Origin: a virus
IMG/VR virus record: IMGVR_UViG_3300013126_000071
Coordinates: 1-43,327 of that record
Direction: 5' to 3' (one strand)
DNA length: 43,327 nucleotides
Shown here: positions 24,985 through 33,718 of the stretch, one piece after another
Numbering within the stretch: the stretch's first letter is position 1
Layout: every line of letters starts with the position of its first letter
Translations under genes and position numbers: made by a program
Notes under the pieces: model-generated
What the model saw: only the letters and a program-made list of their open reading frames with translations
Told to the model about the DNA's origin: nothing
Database searches by the model: none

Positions 24985-26685
24985 ATGTTTACCTCCCAGT
25001 CTTTGCAAATAGGAGATTTAACATCAAAGCAGATGGCTCTTATTTCAGAAAATTTATTAAACATAAATGTTAGTTACACAATGGATTTAGCGAGCCAACT
25101 TTCTTTCAACGTGGTCGACCCTGGTCTACAAATGGCGTCAAACCGTTATTTTATAGTTGGGAGGGATGTTGTTTATGAGACAACTGCAATAAGGCCGATA
25201 GAGTTGGCAACCGCTAATTCAGAGGTATTTCCAGCAATATCAAGAATAAGACACATATATGAAATAAGCAGAGTGAGCGTTTCTCAGGGGGAAGCAGGTG
25301 CTTCTCCGGTTTATGCAATAGAGGCTCTACCCAAAGCAATTCAACAAATGAAAAGAGACAAGAAAACAGGGAACATAGGCGGTTCCGGTTTTGAATTTGT
25401 AAAACGGGCGGCAAAAAAATATGGACTTGAATTTGTTGGCGAAAAAAGCACGAGAATAAAAGCCGGTTCAAAAAATTCTGGAACAAGTCAGCAAGATTCC
25501 GTGTGGGACAGAATAACGAGCATTGCACAAGCATCTCAATATGTTGTTTTTGTTTCCGATGGAACCCTGTATTTTGGAACACAAAAATGGTTTCTTTTTA
25601 AATGGGGAACAAGTAGGCAACTTGGAAAACCCAAGTTAGATAAGAAGAAAAAAGAAATAAAAGACAAAAACGGCATAACGCAACGCCATCCTTCTAAATT
25701 TTTTATCCCTCTCGAATATCCTGGTACAGGAGATTCAAGAAAACGTTTTGAAGTTCTCTCAATGCCACAATTAACAAAGGGCGAAAATGACCCGATGGAG
25801 GGAGAGGGTTCTGCAATAGTCGCAAGAGATAATGGTGTAGCACTGAGACCCGGAATGACAGTGCGTGTAAATAACATTCCATTCATGGAAAAATATTATT
25901 TGATAACTAGCGTTAGTTATCAAGACCAAGTCACAGAGCCGGTATCAATAGAATTTAGAACACCAGAAAGACTTGAAGTCAACGGAAAACCCGCAAAAAT
26001 AAAACCACTCCCGGTTGGAAAAAGATTTTCTAGCGAATATTATAGAACTAGGCCAAATCTGATGGGCACTGCAACTGTTGGTTTGCCATCTTTCAACGAT
26101 ACGGCTCCTCAAAAAGTTTCTATAGGAACAACACCCACGCCCATTGGCGAAGAAATTAAAGCGCGTATACCAAATTCTAGAAGACAAACTTTTCATCCGA
26201 TTGAAAAGGATGAAATAAAAGCAATTTTCCCGAATTCTCCATACGATGCCCTGTACACAATAACGCCCAGTCATTTTGTTGAGGCTGGGAATATAGACAT
26301 GTGGAACAGGCCGCTATTTGGACCTGAGTCCGGGGTTTTGGGGATATCAGAGTGGAAATGCAGAACACTTTCAATGTTTGTGCACGACACTACTGTTGAT
26401 ATTTCCGGAACAACAACACCAGTATATGTGATATTAGAAAAATTATTCTGCCAAGATGGTTCGGTTATTGAATTAAGCGATGAAGATGCGATAGATGTAT
26501 ATGAGGAGGAAAACAAACATCACGGTGTATTTTTCCAAACTGCCGGAATCTCAAGAGTAAATGCATATATGAGTTTGTTAATACAGATGCAATTCCTGAC
26601 AGTCAAAAAAAGATTTCCGAATAATCATATGAACATATGGTTGACTGGTGCTGATTTACCTGAAAGAAATAGGTGCTTCGGATGA
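24985..26685 (+). CDS. baseplate hub protein (gpD/gp27-like)
   Basis: 566 residues. An early β domain (SYTMDLASQLSFNVVDPGL, NRYFIVGRDVVYETT) is followed by GFEFVKRAAKKYGLEFVGEKS and QDSVWDRITSIAQASQYVVFVSDGTLYFG, the helix plus β segment typical of late-control D/XkdQ hub proteins. The region RPGMTVRVNNIPFMEKYYLITSVSY fits the closing OB-like domain of that family. The final 170 residues (from DEIKAIFPNSPYDALYTITPSH) are extra and unassigned. The hub connects the tube to the spike encoded next. Confidence 0.75.
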   Translation: MFTSQSLQIGDLTSKQMALISENLLNINVSYTMDLASQLSFNVVDPGLQMASNRYFIVGRDVVYETTAIRPIELATANSEVFPAISRIRHIYEISRVSVSQGEAGASPVYAIEALPKAIQQMKRDKKTGNIGGSGFEFVKRAAKKYGLEFVGEKSTRIKAGSKNSGTSQQDSVWDRITSIAQASQYVVFVSDGTLYFGTQKWFLFKWGTSRQLGKPKLDKKKKEIKDKNGITQRHPSKFFIPLEYPGTGDSRKRFEVLSMPQLTKGENDPMEGEGSAIVARDNGVALRPGMTVRVNNIPFMEKYYLITSVSYQDQVTEPVSIEFRTPERLEVNGKPAKIKPLPVGKRFSSEYYRTRPNLMGTATVGLPSFNDTAPQKVSIGTTPTPIGEEIKARIPNSRRQTFHPIEKDEIKAIFPNSPYDALYTITPSHFVEAGNIDMWNRPLFGPESGVLGISEWKCRTLSMFVHDTTVDISGTTTPVYVILEKLFCQDGSVIELSDEDAIDVYEEENKHHGVFFQTAGISRVNAYMSLLIQMQFLTVKKRFPNNHMNIWLTGADLPERNRCFG

Positions 26686-27032
26686 CTGTTGGTGTAAATA
26701 GGTTTAAAGCATCTTCGCATCCAACAAGGTCGGACGGTCTTTATCTTGGAATAGTGAAAAGGGTAATCCCCGGTAATAAGGTGTATGTCTATATACCCAA
26801 ACTGTCCAACACTCTTGGGCCAATGCGTGTTCTTAACGTCATAGAAGGTTCAACAATTAGCCAAGACAGCAGGGTTGTTTGCGGCCATATCGGTGGCGGA
26901 ACAGAAGAGATGTATGTTATAGGACATCTAACGCCATTGTCGCTTGAATACTTAACACCCGGAGCAGCAACAACGCAGATAAATCAATCGGCAAGAGATA
27001 TAAAAATTTCCATATTTATGGATGTGGACTGA
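26682..27032 (+). CDS. baseplate spike-like OB-fold protein
   Basis: 116 residues from ATG 26682, overlapping the hub stop as ATGA; an upstream GTG at 26673 is less likely. The β sequence LYLGIVKRVIPGNKVYVYIPKL, then DSRVVCGHIGGGTEEMYVIGHL, matches the OB-fold of gp5/gpV-type spike proteins. It lacks a long β-helix tip and lysozyme domain, so it is a minimal spike or an adaptor. A separate tip protein would be expected. Confidence 0.6.
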   Translation: MTVGVNRFKASSHPTRSDGLYLGIVKRVIPGNKVYVYIPKLSNTLGPMRVLNVIEGSTISQDSRVVCGHIGGGTEEMYVIGHLTPLSLEYLTPGAATTQINQSARDIKISIFMDVD

Positions 27033-27036
27033 GCGC

Positions 27037-27047
27037 TGTGGGATAAT
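27037..27047 (+). promoter_or_regulatory. candidate -10 giving a leaderless gp25-like mRNA
   Basis: CTGTGGGATAAT has a TG-led GATAAT (27042-27047) whose end lies 6 bp before ATG 27054. That start codon has no Shine-Dalgarno site at normal spacing. The geometry is the same as before ATG 17718. No strong -35 is seen. Confidence 0.3.
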
Positions 27048-27053
27048 CAAATA

Positions 27054-27350
27054 ATGGACTGTCTCTCTTTTCCAATAAAATTTACTGCTGGCCGAGTAAA
27101 GACGTTGACTCGTGGAAGTTTTGAATATTATAGACAAATATTGACACTTTCTATTCTTACTCAAACTGGAGAGCATCCGATAACACCAGATTTCGGAGTT
27201 TTGGACCCAACTTTTATTAGTATCGAACCGGTGGATTTTATTTTGAACTCAGCGAGATTTTTGCCAGAAATAGAAATAACCAATATGAATCCATCTCTGC
27301 GTGACGATGGTTCTCTCAGTGTTGAATTCGACTTTAGGTTGAGGAACTAA
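27054..27350 (+). CDS. baseplate wedge protein, gp25-like
   Basis: 98 residues, the usual length for GPW/gp25 family wedges. VKTLTRGSFEYYRQILTLSILTQTGEHPITPDFGV contains the family's conserved TxxGE/R...PxFG-like core, then IEITNMNPSLRDDGSLSVEFDF. The protein links the sheath to the baseplate and is conserved in all contractile tails. Confidence 0.85.
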   Translation: MDCLSFPIKFTAGRVKTLTRGSFEYYRQILTLSILTQTGEHPITPDFGVLDPTFISIEPVDFILNSARFLPEIEITNMNPSLRDDGSLSVEFDFRLRN

Positions 27351-27351
27351 A

Positions 27352-28557
27352 ATGCCAATTGATTTTTCACAATATATTTCTTTGAGGCCATTTGATGCCT
27401 CGCCAACGGCTATATATCTGGACGCAATAGATTATGCGCGCGTTGTCCTTCCAGAATTTCAACCAAGACAAGGAACCCCCGAAGATGCAATACTTCAGGC
27501 TATTTCCTACATAAGTAGCATGAATATTTCTGCAATAAATAGACTTCCAGACAGACTTATGGCTGGACTCGTAGGAATGATGGGTGTTGATTTAGATGAC
27601 GGAACAAAAACTGTAATAGATATTAAGTTCACTTCTACAACAACAGATGGGACAACAATACCCCAGGGAACAGTTGTCAGATATGACTATGAATTTCTCG
27701 GTGACAGAAATTCTATATATTTTGAAACATCGGAAGAACTCGTCATAGCGGCAGTTGATGAAGAGGACCCATTGCCTTTTGGGGTTGTTGAGGCGGCCGC
27801 CCTAGATGTTGGCCAAACAATACCGTTAGAAGTTGGTTATATATTTGAAATAGAAACACCAACAACAGACATATTGCAGGCAGAACTTGACTCTCTTGTG
27901 ACGGCTGGGACAAATTCAGAAACAGAAGTAGAATATCTGACAAGAGCGGTTAACTTTCTTTCATCTCTTTCTTCATCTTTTGCAAAAGCCGCACAAGTTG
28001 ACTCTTTCATATCATCGAGTTATCTATCAACAATTTCTAGGTCAAAGACATATGACCTCACTGATGCCGAAGGTGATTTAGAAATAGGAGACGAAGATGA
28101 AGTTGGATTTGTAACTATCTTTGTTTATGGCATTAATGATTTTGCAACATCTGAGCAAAAAACAGATTTGCTTGCAGAAGTGCAGGATAAAAGCGTTGCT
28201 GGTCTTGAAATAGGAATCAACGATGTAAGACTTGTAGAAATAACAGTTGAAGCGACCGTTTCTCATGTACCAGAATATGAATCTGCGGTAATTTCTCAAA
28301 ACATTAAATCTGCTTTGTCTTCGTATTTTTCTCCCGCTAATTATAGGTTTTCGGATGGTATTAAACTGTCTGAATTTTATGCAATTATGTCGTCTGTTGC
28401 CGGTGTTTTATACATAACAGATTTAGTTGTAGATGTTGTGAGTGGAGTGGAAGCAACGATTGATGGTGATGGAAATATTGATTATATTTTTAAGGGTTCG
28501 TTACCGTCTATTGCGACAGGCGACATAACAATAACAACAGAGTCAGTGAATGTGTAA
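27352..28557 (+). CDS. baseplate J-like wedge protein
   Basis: 401 residues with GAGG before the ATG. Typical J/gp6 order: an N-terminal helix bundle (EDAILQAISYISSMNISAINR), a β domain (GTVVRYDYEFLGDR), GTNSETEVEYLTRAVNFLSSL, then a domain starting GFVTIFVYGIN and ending with NIKSALSSYFSPANYRFSDGIKLSEFYAIMSSVAGVLYI. It forms the wedge ring that drives baseplate rearrangement. It sits between the gp25-like and gpI-like genes as in P2. Confidence 0.88.
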   Translation: MPIDFSQYISLRPFDASPTAIYLDAIDYARVVLPEFQPRQGTPEDAILQAISYISSMNISAINRLPDRLMAGLVGMMGVDLDDGTKTVIDIKFTSTTTDGTTIPQGTVVRYDYEFLGDRNSIYFETSEELVIAAVDEEDPLPFGVVEAAALDVGQTIPLEVGYIFEIETPTTDILQAELDSLVTAGTNSETEVEYLTRAVNFLSSLSSSFAKAAQVDSFISSSYLSTISRSKTYDLTDAEGDLEIGDEDEVGFVTIFVYGINDFATSEQKTDLLAEVQDKSVAGLEIGINDVRLVEITVEATVSHVPEYESAVISQNIKSALSSYFSPANYRFSDGIKLSEFYAIMSSVAGVLYITDLVVDVVSGVEATIDGDGNIDYIFKGSLPSIATGDITITTESVNV

Positions 28558-30122
28558 TGAAAACAGTTCAAAGACTTAACAAATATCAGTCTCTTTCTGT
28601 ATATGACTATGAATCGACAACCTCTGTAGATATTGCCGAAATAGAATCTAATTCTGGATGGTACATAGACAGTGGTCCTGGAACCCTGGTTTTCAGCGGT
28701 GATAATTATTTTGCAAGTGGTTTTCACAATATAAAAATTATTGCTACTGGCTCATCTTCAATAGTTTTGAGACTTGATTTTGATGAGGAAAATTCACCGT
28801 TTGAGAATGACGATATTGGGCAAAATTTTGTTTTTACATGCGTTCTGCAGTGCACTCAGGGTTCTCCGGATGTAAATGCGAAACTTAGTAACTTTAATGG
28901 TTCAGCAATAGATGGAAACACAAGAGAAATTCTGGGTGGATACTGGGATGCCGTAAGGTCAAATGTGATGACGCTTACAAGCCTTGATTATGAAGAAGAT
29001 TCATATGGGATAACAGTGACAATCTCAAATCACAGCCCCAACCCTGGACAATTTTCTACCATATATGTATCAACTCCAAACTTAGTTAACGATTCGGCAT
29101 GGGCCAACAATCCGGTAATACAAAACATGAGGCCGTACATACCTGACCTGTACGAGTCTTATGACAGCCAGGAAACAGACCCAACATGGCCATTCTTTAG
29201 ACTTGTGGACGTATTGACAGATGCTATTGCAGACACCATGTTTATTTATGCTGAATGGTTTCAACATTATTCATCTGAACTGCCCGCAAATTTCGACCAA
29301 ACAGATATATCAACGAGAAGCAGATTGGTTAATTATCTTTACGTTTCTGATGAATACGCACCGTGGCTTGCTCAGTTTTCCGGAAATAGACTTGTCAAAC
29401 AACTTTATACATCTTCCGGCTCATCAATAGTCTCTGATGCATCGGGATTTCAGGAAAAACAATTATTTCCAGCAATTTACGGAAGAGGTGCAGGCACCCA
29501 GGGCGCTCTCATCAACGCAACAAAATTTGTATTGACGGGCGATAAAAAAGTAGTAGTAAGCCAAAGATATGACGCGGGCAGTGGTTCAAGCCCATGGAAC
29601 ATACGAGTAACAACAGTTGCATCTGAAACACCAGGAGTTGATTACAGAGGTCCTGTAAAAGTAGCAACAACTGCGAATATTACAATTGCGACGGCCTTAA
29701 ATTCTGGGGACACAATTGACGGAATAGTTTTGTCCAATGGCGACAAGGTGCTTGTAAAAAATCAATCAACCTCGTCTCAAAATGGTGTTTACACTGTTTC
29801 GGCAACTCCAACTAGGTCTACCGATTTTGATACTGGGTGGGATGGAACAACCGGTGAAATCAAACATGGCGCAGTTTGGTACGTCGAACAGGGGAGCGTA
29901 AACGGGGATAAATCATTTACAACAACTATTGCTGGCGGAGGAAACGTAACAGTCGGAACTACGGCAATAGATTTCATTCAATTTGCTGGTTCAGAAGAAG
30001 TTCTAGAAGTTTTGGAAGATGCAAGACCGATGGGATACAAAATTTATCACTCAATCGTAGACGAATTTACGCTAACTCTTGGCGATTCTACGTTTGGTGT
30101 TCTTGGTACTGCCATTCTATAA
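28557..30122 (+). CDS. baseplate gpI-like protein with tail-fibre-type module
   Basis: 521 residues starting at a TAATG junction. The N-terminal 170 residues are β-rich (a possible sugar-binding or Ig-like domain). Residues ~190-320 have the gpI helix pattern (MRPYIPDLYESYDSQETDPTWPF, LTDAIADTMFIYAEWFQHY, YAPWLAQFSGNRL). Residues ~355-480 are a module with GDTIDGIVLSNGDKVLVKNQ and GVYTVSATPTRSTDFD that recurs in the fibre gene at 30842. The last 40 residues resume the gpI end. The module is therefore inserted in the gpI-like protein. Confidence 0.75.
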   Translation: MKTVQRLNKYQSLSVYDYESTTSVDIAEIESNSGWYIDSGPGTLVFSGDNYFASGFHNIKIIATGSSSIVLRLDFDEENSPFENDDIGQNFVFTCVLQCTQGSPDVNAKLSNFNGSAIDGNTREILGGYWDAVRSNVMTLTSLDYEEDSYGITVTISNHSPNPGQFSTIYVSTPNLVNDSAWANNPVIQNMRPYIPDLYESYDSQETDPTWPFFRLVDVLTDAIADTMFIYAEWFQHYSSELPANFDQTDISTRSRLVNYLYVSDEYAPWLAQFSGNRLVKQLYTSSGSSIVSDASGFQEKQLFPAIYGRGAGTQGALINATKFVLTGDKKVVVSQRYDAGSGSSPWNIRVTTVASETPGVDYRGPVKVATTANITIATALNSGDTIDGIVLSNGDKVLVKNQSTSSQNGVYTVSATPTRSTDFDTGWDGTTGEIKHGAVWYVEQGSVNGDKSFTTTIAGGGNVTVGTTAIDFIQFAGSEEVLEVLEDARPMGYKIYHSIVDEFTLTLGDSTFGVLGTAIL

Positions 30123-30155
30123 GGCACAATATAGGAAAGGTTTAGGTGATTACTG

Positions 30156-30521
30156 ATGATTGCAGGAAACTACAACATACTATGTGAGCAGGGAACCACC
30201 TTTACCCGCGTAATAGCGCTAGAACAACCGACGGAAGAAGACCCGGAGGTTTATGAACCGTATCTGCTGACTGACCATACTGCGAGAATGCAGGTCAGAA
30301 GAACTATTGAATCATCTACTTCTCTTATTTCTTTGACAACAGAAAATGGAAGAATTTCAATAGATGAAGAAGGGGGGGTCATAACGCTCTCAATAACCGC
30401 TGAAGATACTGCCGACTTGACATCTAGCGGAGTTTACGACCTAGAAATAATAGATGCAGATGGGAATGTGTCAAGAGTTATTCAGGGAACATTCACTCTT
30501 TCATTGGAAGTTACACGATGA
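30156..30521 (+). CDS. hypothetical β-rich virion protein
   Basis: 121 residues with AGGTGA before ATG 30156. The start NYNILCEQGTTFTRVIALEQP, then LTDHTARMQVRRTIESS, then VYDLEIIDADGNVSRVIQGTFTLS resembles a widespread family of small phage structural proteins found before fibre genes. Its role is not established; a fibre-attachment function fits the position. Confidence 0.7.
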   Translation: MIAGNYNILCEQGTTFTRVIALEQPTEEDPEVYEPYLLTDHTARMQVRRTIESSTSLISLTTENGRISIDEEGGVITLSITAEDTADLTSSGVYDLEIIDADGNVSRVIQGTFTLSLEVTR

Positions 30522-30832
30522 GCAACTCAGTTCCAAATAATGTCAATGTTTACCAAGACACTCCCAATAGGGTAACGGTAGACCAAGATTCTCCGAATAT
30601 CGTTGTTGTTCGCTCAACATCACCAAGTTCTGCGTTAACGAAGAGATATGTACACAATCAAGGCGCCGCATCGGCTGAGTGGGTCATAATCCATACTCTT
30701 GGTGGGAGACCTTCCGTAACTGTCGTTGATTCTGCAGGAACAGTAGTAATCGGTGAGGTACAATACGATAGCAACACGCAAGTGACGGTTTCGTTCACTG
30801 CGGCATTTTCTGGTTACGCATATCTGACATAG
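30518..30832 (+). CDS. small fibre-like protein with C-terminal receptor-tip-like domain
   Basis: 104 residues, ATGA overlap with the previous gene. An Asn/Pro/Val repeat N-terminus (NVNVYQDTPNRVTVDQDSPN) precedes YVHNQGAASAEWVIIHTLGGRPSVTVVDSAGT and QVTVSFTAAFSGYAYLT. That C-terminal domain is a common ending of phage fibres and also resembles the end of the next protein. Probably a short fibre or fibre adaptor. Confidence 0.7.
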   Translation: MSNSVPNNVNVYQDTPNRVTVDQDSPNIVVVRSTSPSSALTKRYVHNQGAASAEWVIIHTLGGRPSVTVVDSAGTVVIGEVQYDSNTQVTVSFTAAFSGYAYLT

Positions 30833-30841
30833 GAGCAATTA

Positions 30842-32506
30842 ATGGCCACAAAATTTGTAACAAATTTAGACCTTAATCAGAATCAACTTCTGAACGCTAC
30901 TTTTGAGGTTCTTGCATCCGACCCGGGTTCGAACAATTTTGCAGGCCGGATGTATTACAACTCAGCGGATGGCACAATTCGTTACTACACGGGTAGTGCA
31001 TGGAAGAAACTGGTAACGGGTCTTTCCGCTGGCGGTTCATATACGGATGCAATTTCTTTCAGCGAGTCAGCCGGCACTGTAACCATTACCCTACACCTTG
31101 CTGACACAGATAGCGCTGGTCTGCTTTCAAGCACATTCTGGAACGCTCTTAATGACGCCACCGACGCTGCCACAGCAAGCAAAATTGCCAAAAGAGACGC
31201 CAACGGAAATATAAGCGTTGCAACCCCGACAGACCCTGGCCATGCCGCAACCAAGGGCTATGTAGACGCTGCAAGGTCTGGTCTTGACGTCAAGGCTTCA
31301 GTTCGCGTTGCCACAACAGCAGCAATTACACTGTCTTCACAGTTGGAAGATGGCGACACAATTGATGGCGTTACTCTTGCAACGGGCGACAGAGTCCTTG
31401 TCAAAAATCAGGATACTGCTTCAGAAAACGGTATTTATGTAGTTGCCGAATCTGGTGCCCCAAGCCGTTCCGATGATGCAAATACCAGCGCTGAAGTAAC
31501 AGCAGGAATGTTCACATTCGTTGCAGAGGGTACTGTCAATGCCGACACTGGCTGGGTGCTGACCACCAACGACACAATTACGCTCGGTACAACCGGTTTA
31601 ACGTTTGCTCAATTTTCTGGTGCAGGTTCAATTGAGGCCGGCGACGGTCTTACAAAATCGGGTTCAACACTTAACGTTGTCGGAACCGCCAATAGAATTA
31701 CCGCAAACGCAGATTCAATTGACATTGCATCAACATATGCTGGCCAATCTTCAATCGTAACTGTCGGAACAATTACAACCGGTACGTGGAACGGCACCGA
31801 TATTGCTGTTGCTGATGGCGGTACTGGTGCTTCAGATGCCCCAACAGCAAGAACAAACCTTGGTCTCGCGATTGGTACCGACGTTCAGGCTTATGACGCA
31901 GAACTTGCTGCGCTTGCTGGCCTTACATCGGCAGCCAACAAACTTCCGTACTTCACAGGCTCCGGCACTGCATCCGTAACCGACTTCACATCAACGGCAC
32001 GAACGCTTCTTGATGACTCTTCAACGTCGGACATGCGCACAACCCTAGGTCTCGCTATTGGCACCGATGTCCAGGCTTACGACTCAACCCTTGCGGCGGT
32101 TGCTGACGGAACATACACTGGCGATGACAGCATTACAACACTCGGAACAATCACTACCGGTACATGGAACGGCACAGACATTGCCGTTGCGGACGGTGGT
32201 ACTGGGGCTTCTACTGCATCTGATGCAAGAACAAACCTCGCATCAACTTCTGCTTCTGGCCTGACCACAACTACACCTGTACTGGCAAGAATTTCCGCCC
32301 AGAACTGTGCTGCCTCTGTTGCTGGGGTGTCGTCAACAACTGTGGTTCATAATCTTGGAACATCTGATGTCATCGTTCAGGTTTTTGAAGTTTCTACCGG
32401 GATGACCGTCATTGCAGATGTAGACAGGGACAACACAAATCAGGTAACAGTGGTGATTAATGGGACGGTTTCTCTTGGCGATTACAGAATCGTAGTAACG
32501 GGATAA
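30842..32506 (+). CDS. tail fibre protein
   Basis: 554 residues with GGAG before the ATG. The N-terminal ATKFVTNLDLNQNQLLNATFE is a fibre-type start. Residues ~150-260 hold the module with GDTIDGVTLATGDRVLVKNQ shared with the gpI-like protein. Residues ~290-480 are fibre repeats such as TTGTWNGTDIAVADGGTGAS (twice) and LGLAIGTDVQAYD (twice). The C-terminal STTVVHNLGTSDVIVQVFE...TVSLGDYRIVVTG is the likely tip. It probably forms a trimeric shaft for host recognition. Confidence 0.85.
   Translation: MATKFVTNLDLNQNQLLNATFEVLASDPGSNNFAGRMYYNSADGTIRYYTGSAWKKLVTGLSAGGSYTDAISFSESAGTVTITLHLADTDSAGLLSSTFWNALNDATDAATASKIAKRDANGNISVATPTDPGHAATKGYVDAARSGLDVKASVRVATTAAITLSSQLEDGDTIDGVTLATGDRVLVKNQDTASENGIYVVAESGAPSRSDDANTSAEVTAGMFTFVAEGTVNADTGWVLTTNDTITLGTTGLTFAQFSGAGSIEAGDGLTKSGSTLNVVGTANRITANADSIDIASTYAGQSSIVTVGTITTGTWNGTDIAVADGGTGASDAPTARTNLGLAIGTDVQAYDAELAALAGLTSAANKLPYFTGSGTASVTDFTSTARTLLDDSSTSDMRTTLGLAIGTDVQAYDSTLAAVADGTYTGDDSITTLGTITTGTWNGTDIAVADGGTGASTASDARTNLASTSASGLTTTTPVLARISAQNCAASVAGVSSTTVVHNLGTSDVIVQVFEVSTGMTVIADVDRDNTNQVTVVINGTVSLGDYRIVVTG
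31763..32240 (+). repeat. internal duplication in tail fibre gene
   Basis: Two imperfect copies of the DNA for TTGTWNGTDIAVADGGTGAS lie near 31771-31833 and 32149-32211. Two copies of the LGLAIGTDVQAYD segment lie near 31858-31896 and 32044-32082. Synonymous differences between copies show an old duplication kept at protein level, typical of fibre shafts. Confidence 0.75.
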
Positions 32507-32521
32507 ATATAGGAGATATAT

Positions 32522-32710
32522 ATGAAACTTACAGCAGAGAATAAAGCACTATTGGCTTCTTATGCAAGAAGCGTTTTGGGTGCAGCGGTTGCTACATATG
32601 CTGCAACTAGCGATGTTAAACTTGCCGCAAATGCTTTGTGGGCAGCAGCATTGCCGGTTGCTTTGCGTTACCTAAACCCCAAAGACGCTTCTTTCGGCAA
32701 GAAAGCGTAA
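32522..32710 (+). CDS. small Ala-rich hydrophobic protein
   Basis: 62 residues with AGGAGAT before ATG 32522. LASYARSVLGAAVATYAATS and LAANALWAAALPVALRYLNP form two moderately hydrophobic, Ala-rich helices joined by a short turn. Similar small proteins are common after aquatic-phage fibre genes, as I recall, some labelled holin-like. The helices are weaker than in typical holins, so that function is possible but not shown. Confidence 0.65.
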   Translation: MKLTAENKALLASYARSVLGAAVATYAATSDVKLAANALWAAALPVALRYLNPKDASFGKKA

Positions 32711-32753
32711 TCGGTGGCCTTGAGGGGCCTAAACATAGAAAGCGATTGAGGTC

Positions 32754-33359
32754 GTGGCACAGAAATTTACAGTTCCGGTAACGATTAAACAGTTATCCTC
32801 ATCTGGCTCTGATGCCATAACCATCTTCGTAGATGCCGATACTTATGCGCGCCTAAAAGTTGAAGCGGGTGGACGCCTAACCTGGGGTTCCGGCTCTGGC
32901 TCCGGGGACGTAAATCTCTACCGCGATGGTGCAGATGTACTAAAAACCGACGATACGTTCAAAGCATCTGCTCTTTTTGTTGATGGCATTGAGATTGACA
33001 CAACAGGCGCAACCAGTAACCAAATTCTTAAATATGATGGAACAAAATTTGCTCCAGCAAGCGGAGGTGGCGGCGGTGGGGCGTCCGCAATAGATGACCT
33101 CACGGATGTAACAATCACATCGTCAGCGTCTGGGGATTTCCTTAAATACAACGGAAGCGCATGGGTAAATGACCCAATTGACCTAGGAACAGACACAACC
33201 GGTAGTTATGTCGCATCCCTAGTTGCCGGTACTGGCATAACGCTAACTAATAACTCTGGCGAAGGCGCAACACCAACCGTTGCTGTAACATCAAATACCT
33301 ACGATGCATACAATTCGTCAAGAAATGTTGAAATCAAGTTCCTCATGGAGGTCATGTAA
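32754..33359 (+). CDS. tail fibre/adhesin protein
   Basis: 201 residues from GTG 32754 (GAGG close upstream). The N-terminal β region includes ITIFVDADTYARLKVEAGGRLTWGSG. A poly-Gly/Ser linker (GGGGGGASAIDDL) precedes DDLTDVTITSSASGDFLKYNG, LVAGTGITLTNNSG and other fibre motifs common in phage tails. The last residues reach the next gene through TAATG. Confidence 0.75.
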   Translation: MAQKFTVPVTIKQLSSSGSDAITIFVDADTYARLKVEAGGRLTWGSGSGSGDVNLYRDGADVLKTDDTFKASALFVDGIEIDTTGATSNQILKYDGTKFAPASGGGGGGASAIDDLTDVTITSSASGDFLKYNGSAWVNDPIDLGTDTTGSYVASLVAGTGITLTNNSGEGATPTVAVTSNTYDAYNSSRNVEIKFLMEVM

Positions 33360-33718
33360 TGGCATTAACACAAAAAAGGCTGTCTGGACCGACGCAGTTA
33401 ACCGCATCGTCTGTTGTTCAGTACACGGTTCCACAGAACACAACGACAATTGTGAAGCAAATTATTTTGACGAACACTACCGCATCTGCCAAAACGGTCA
33501 CCGTGCGACTCAAGGTTCTCAACGTCGCAGAAGACAACACGGATGACATCCTCAGTGCATTCTCGCTTTCTGCTAACGAAACCGTCACGTTCAACTGTTC
33601 CATGGTCTTGAACAACAACGGCTCCACTGCCGATGCCACAAACTCAGACCAAATAACGGCACTAGCAAGCGCGGCCACCGCAGTAAACATGACCATGTTT
33701 GGTATTGAGGAGTCGTAA
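33359..33718 (+). CDS. hypothetical β-sandwich virion protein
   Basis: 119 residues at a TAATG junction. The sequence alternates Thr/Val-rich strands (VQYTVPQNTTTIVKQIILTN, KTVTVRLKVL, ETVTFNCSMVLNNNGS), as in small Ig-like or decoration proteins. Family not recognised. The run of adhesin genes makes a fibre-associated role likely. Confidence 0.7.
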   Translation: MALTQKRLSGPTQLTASSVVQYTVPQNTTTIVKQIILTNTTASAKTVTVRLKVLNVAEDNTDDILSAFSLSANETVTFNCSMVLNNNGSTADATNSDQITALASAATAVNMTMFGIEES

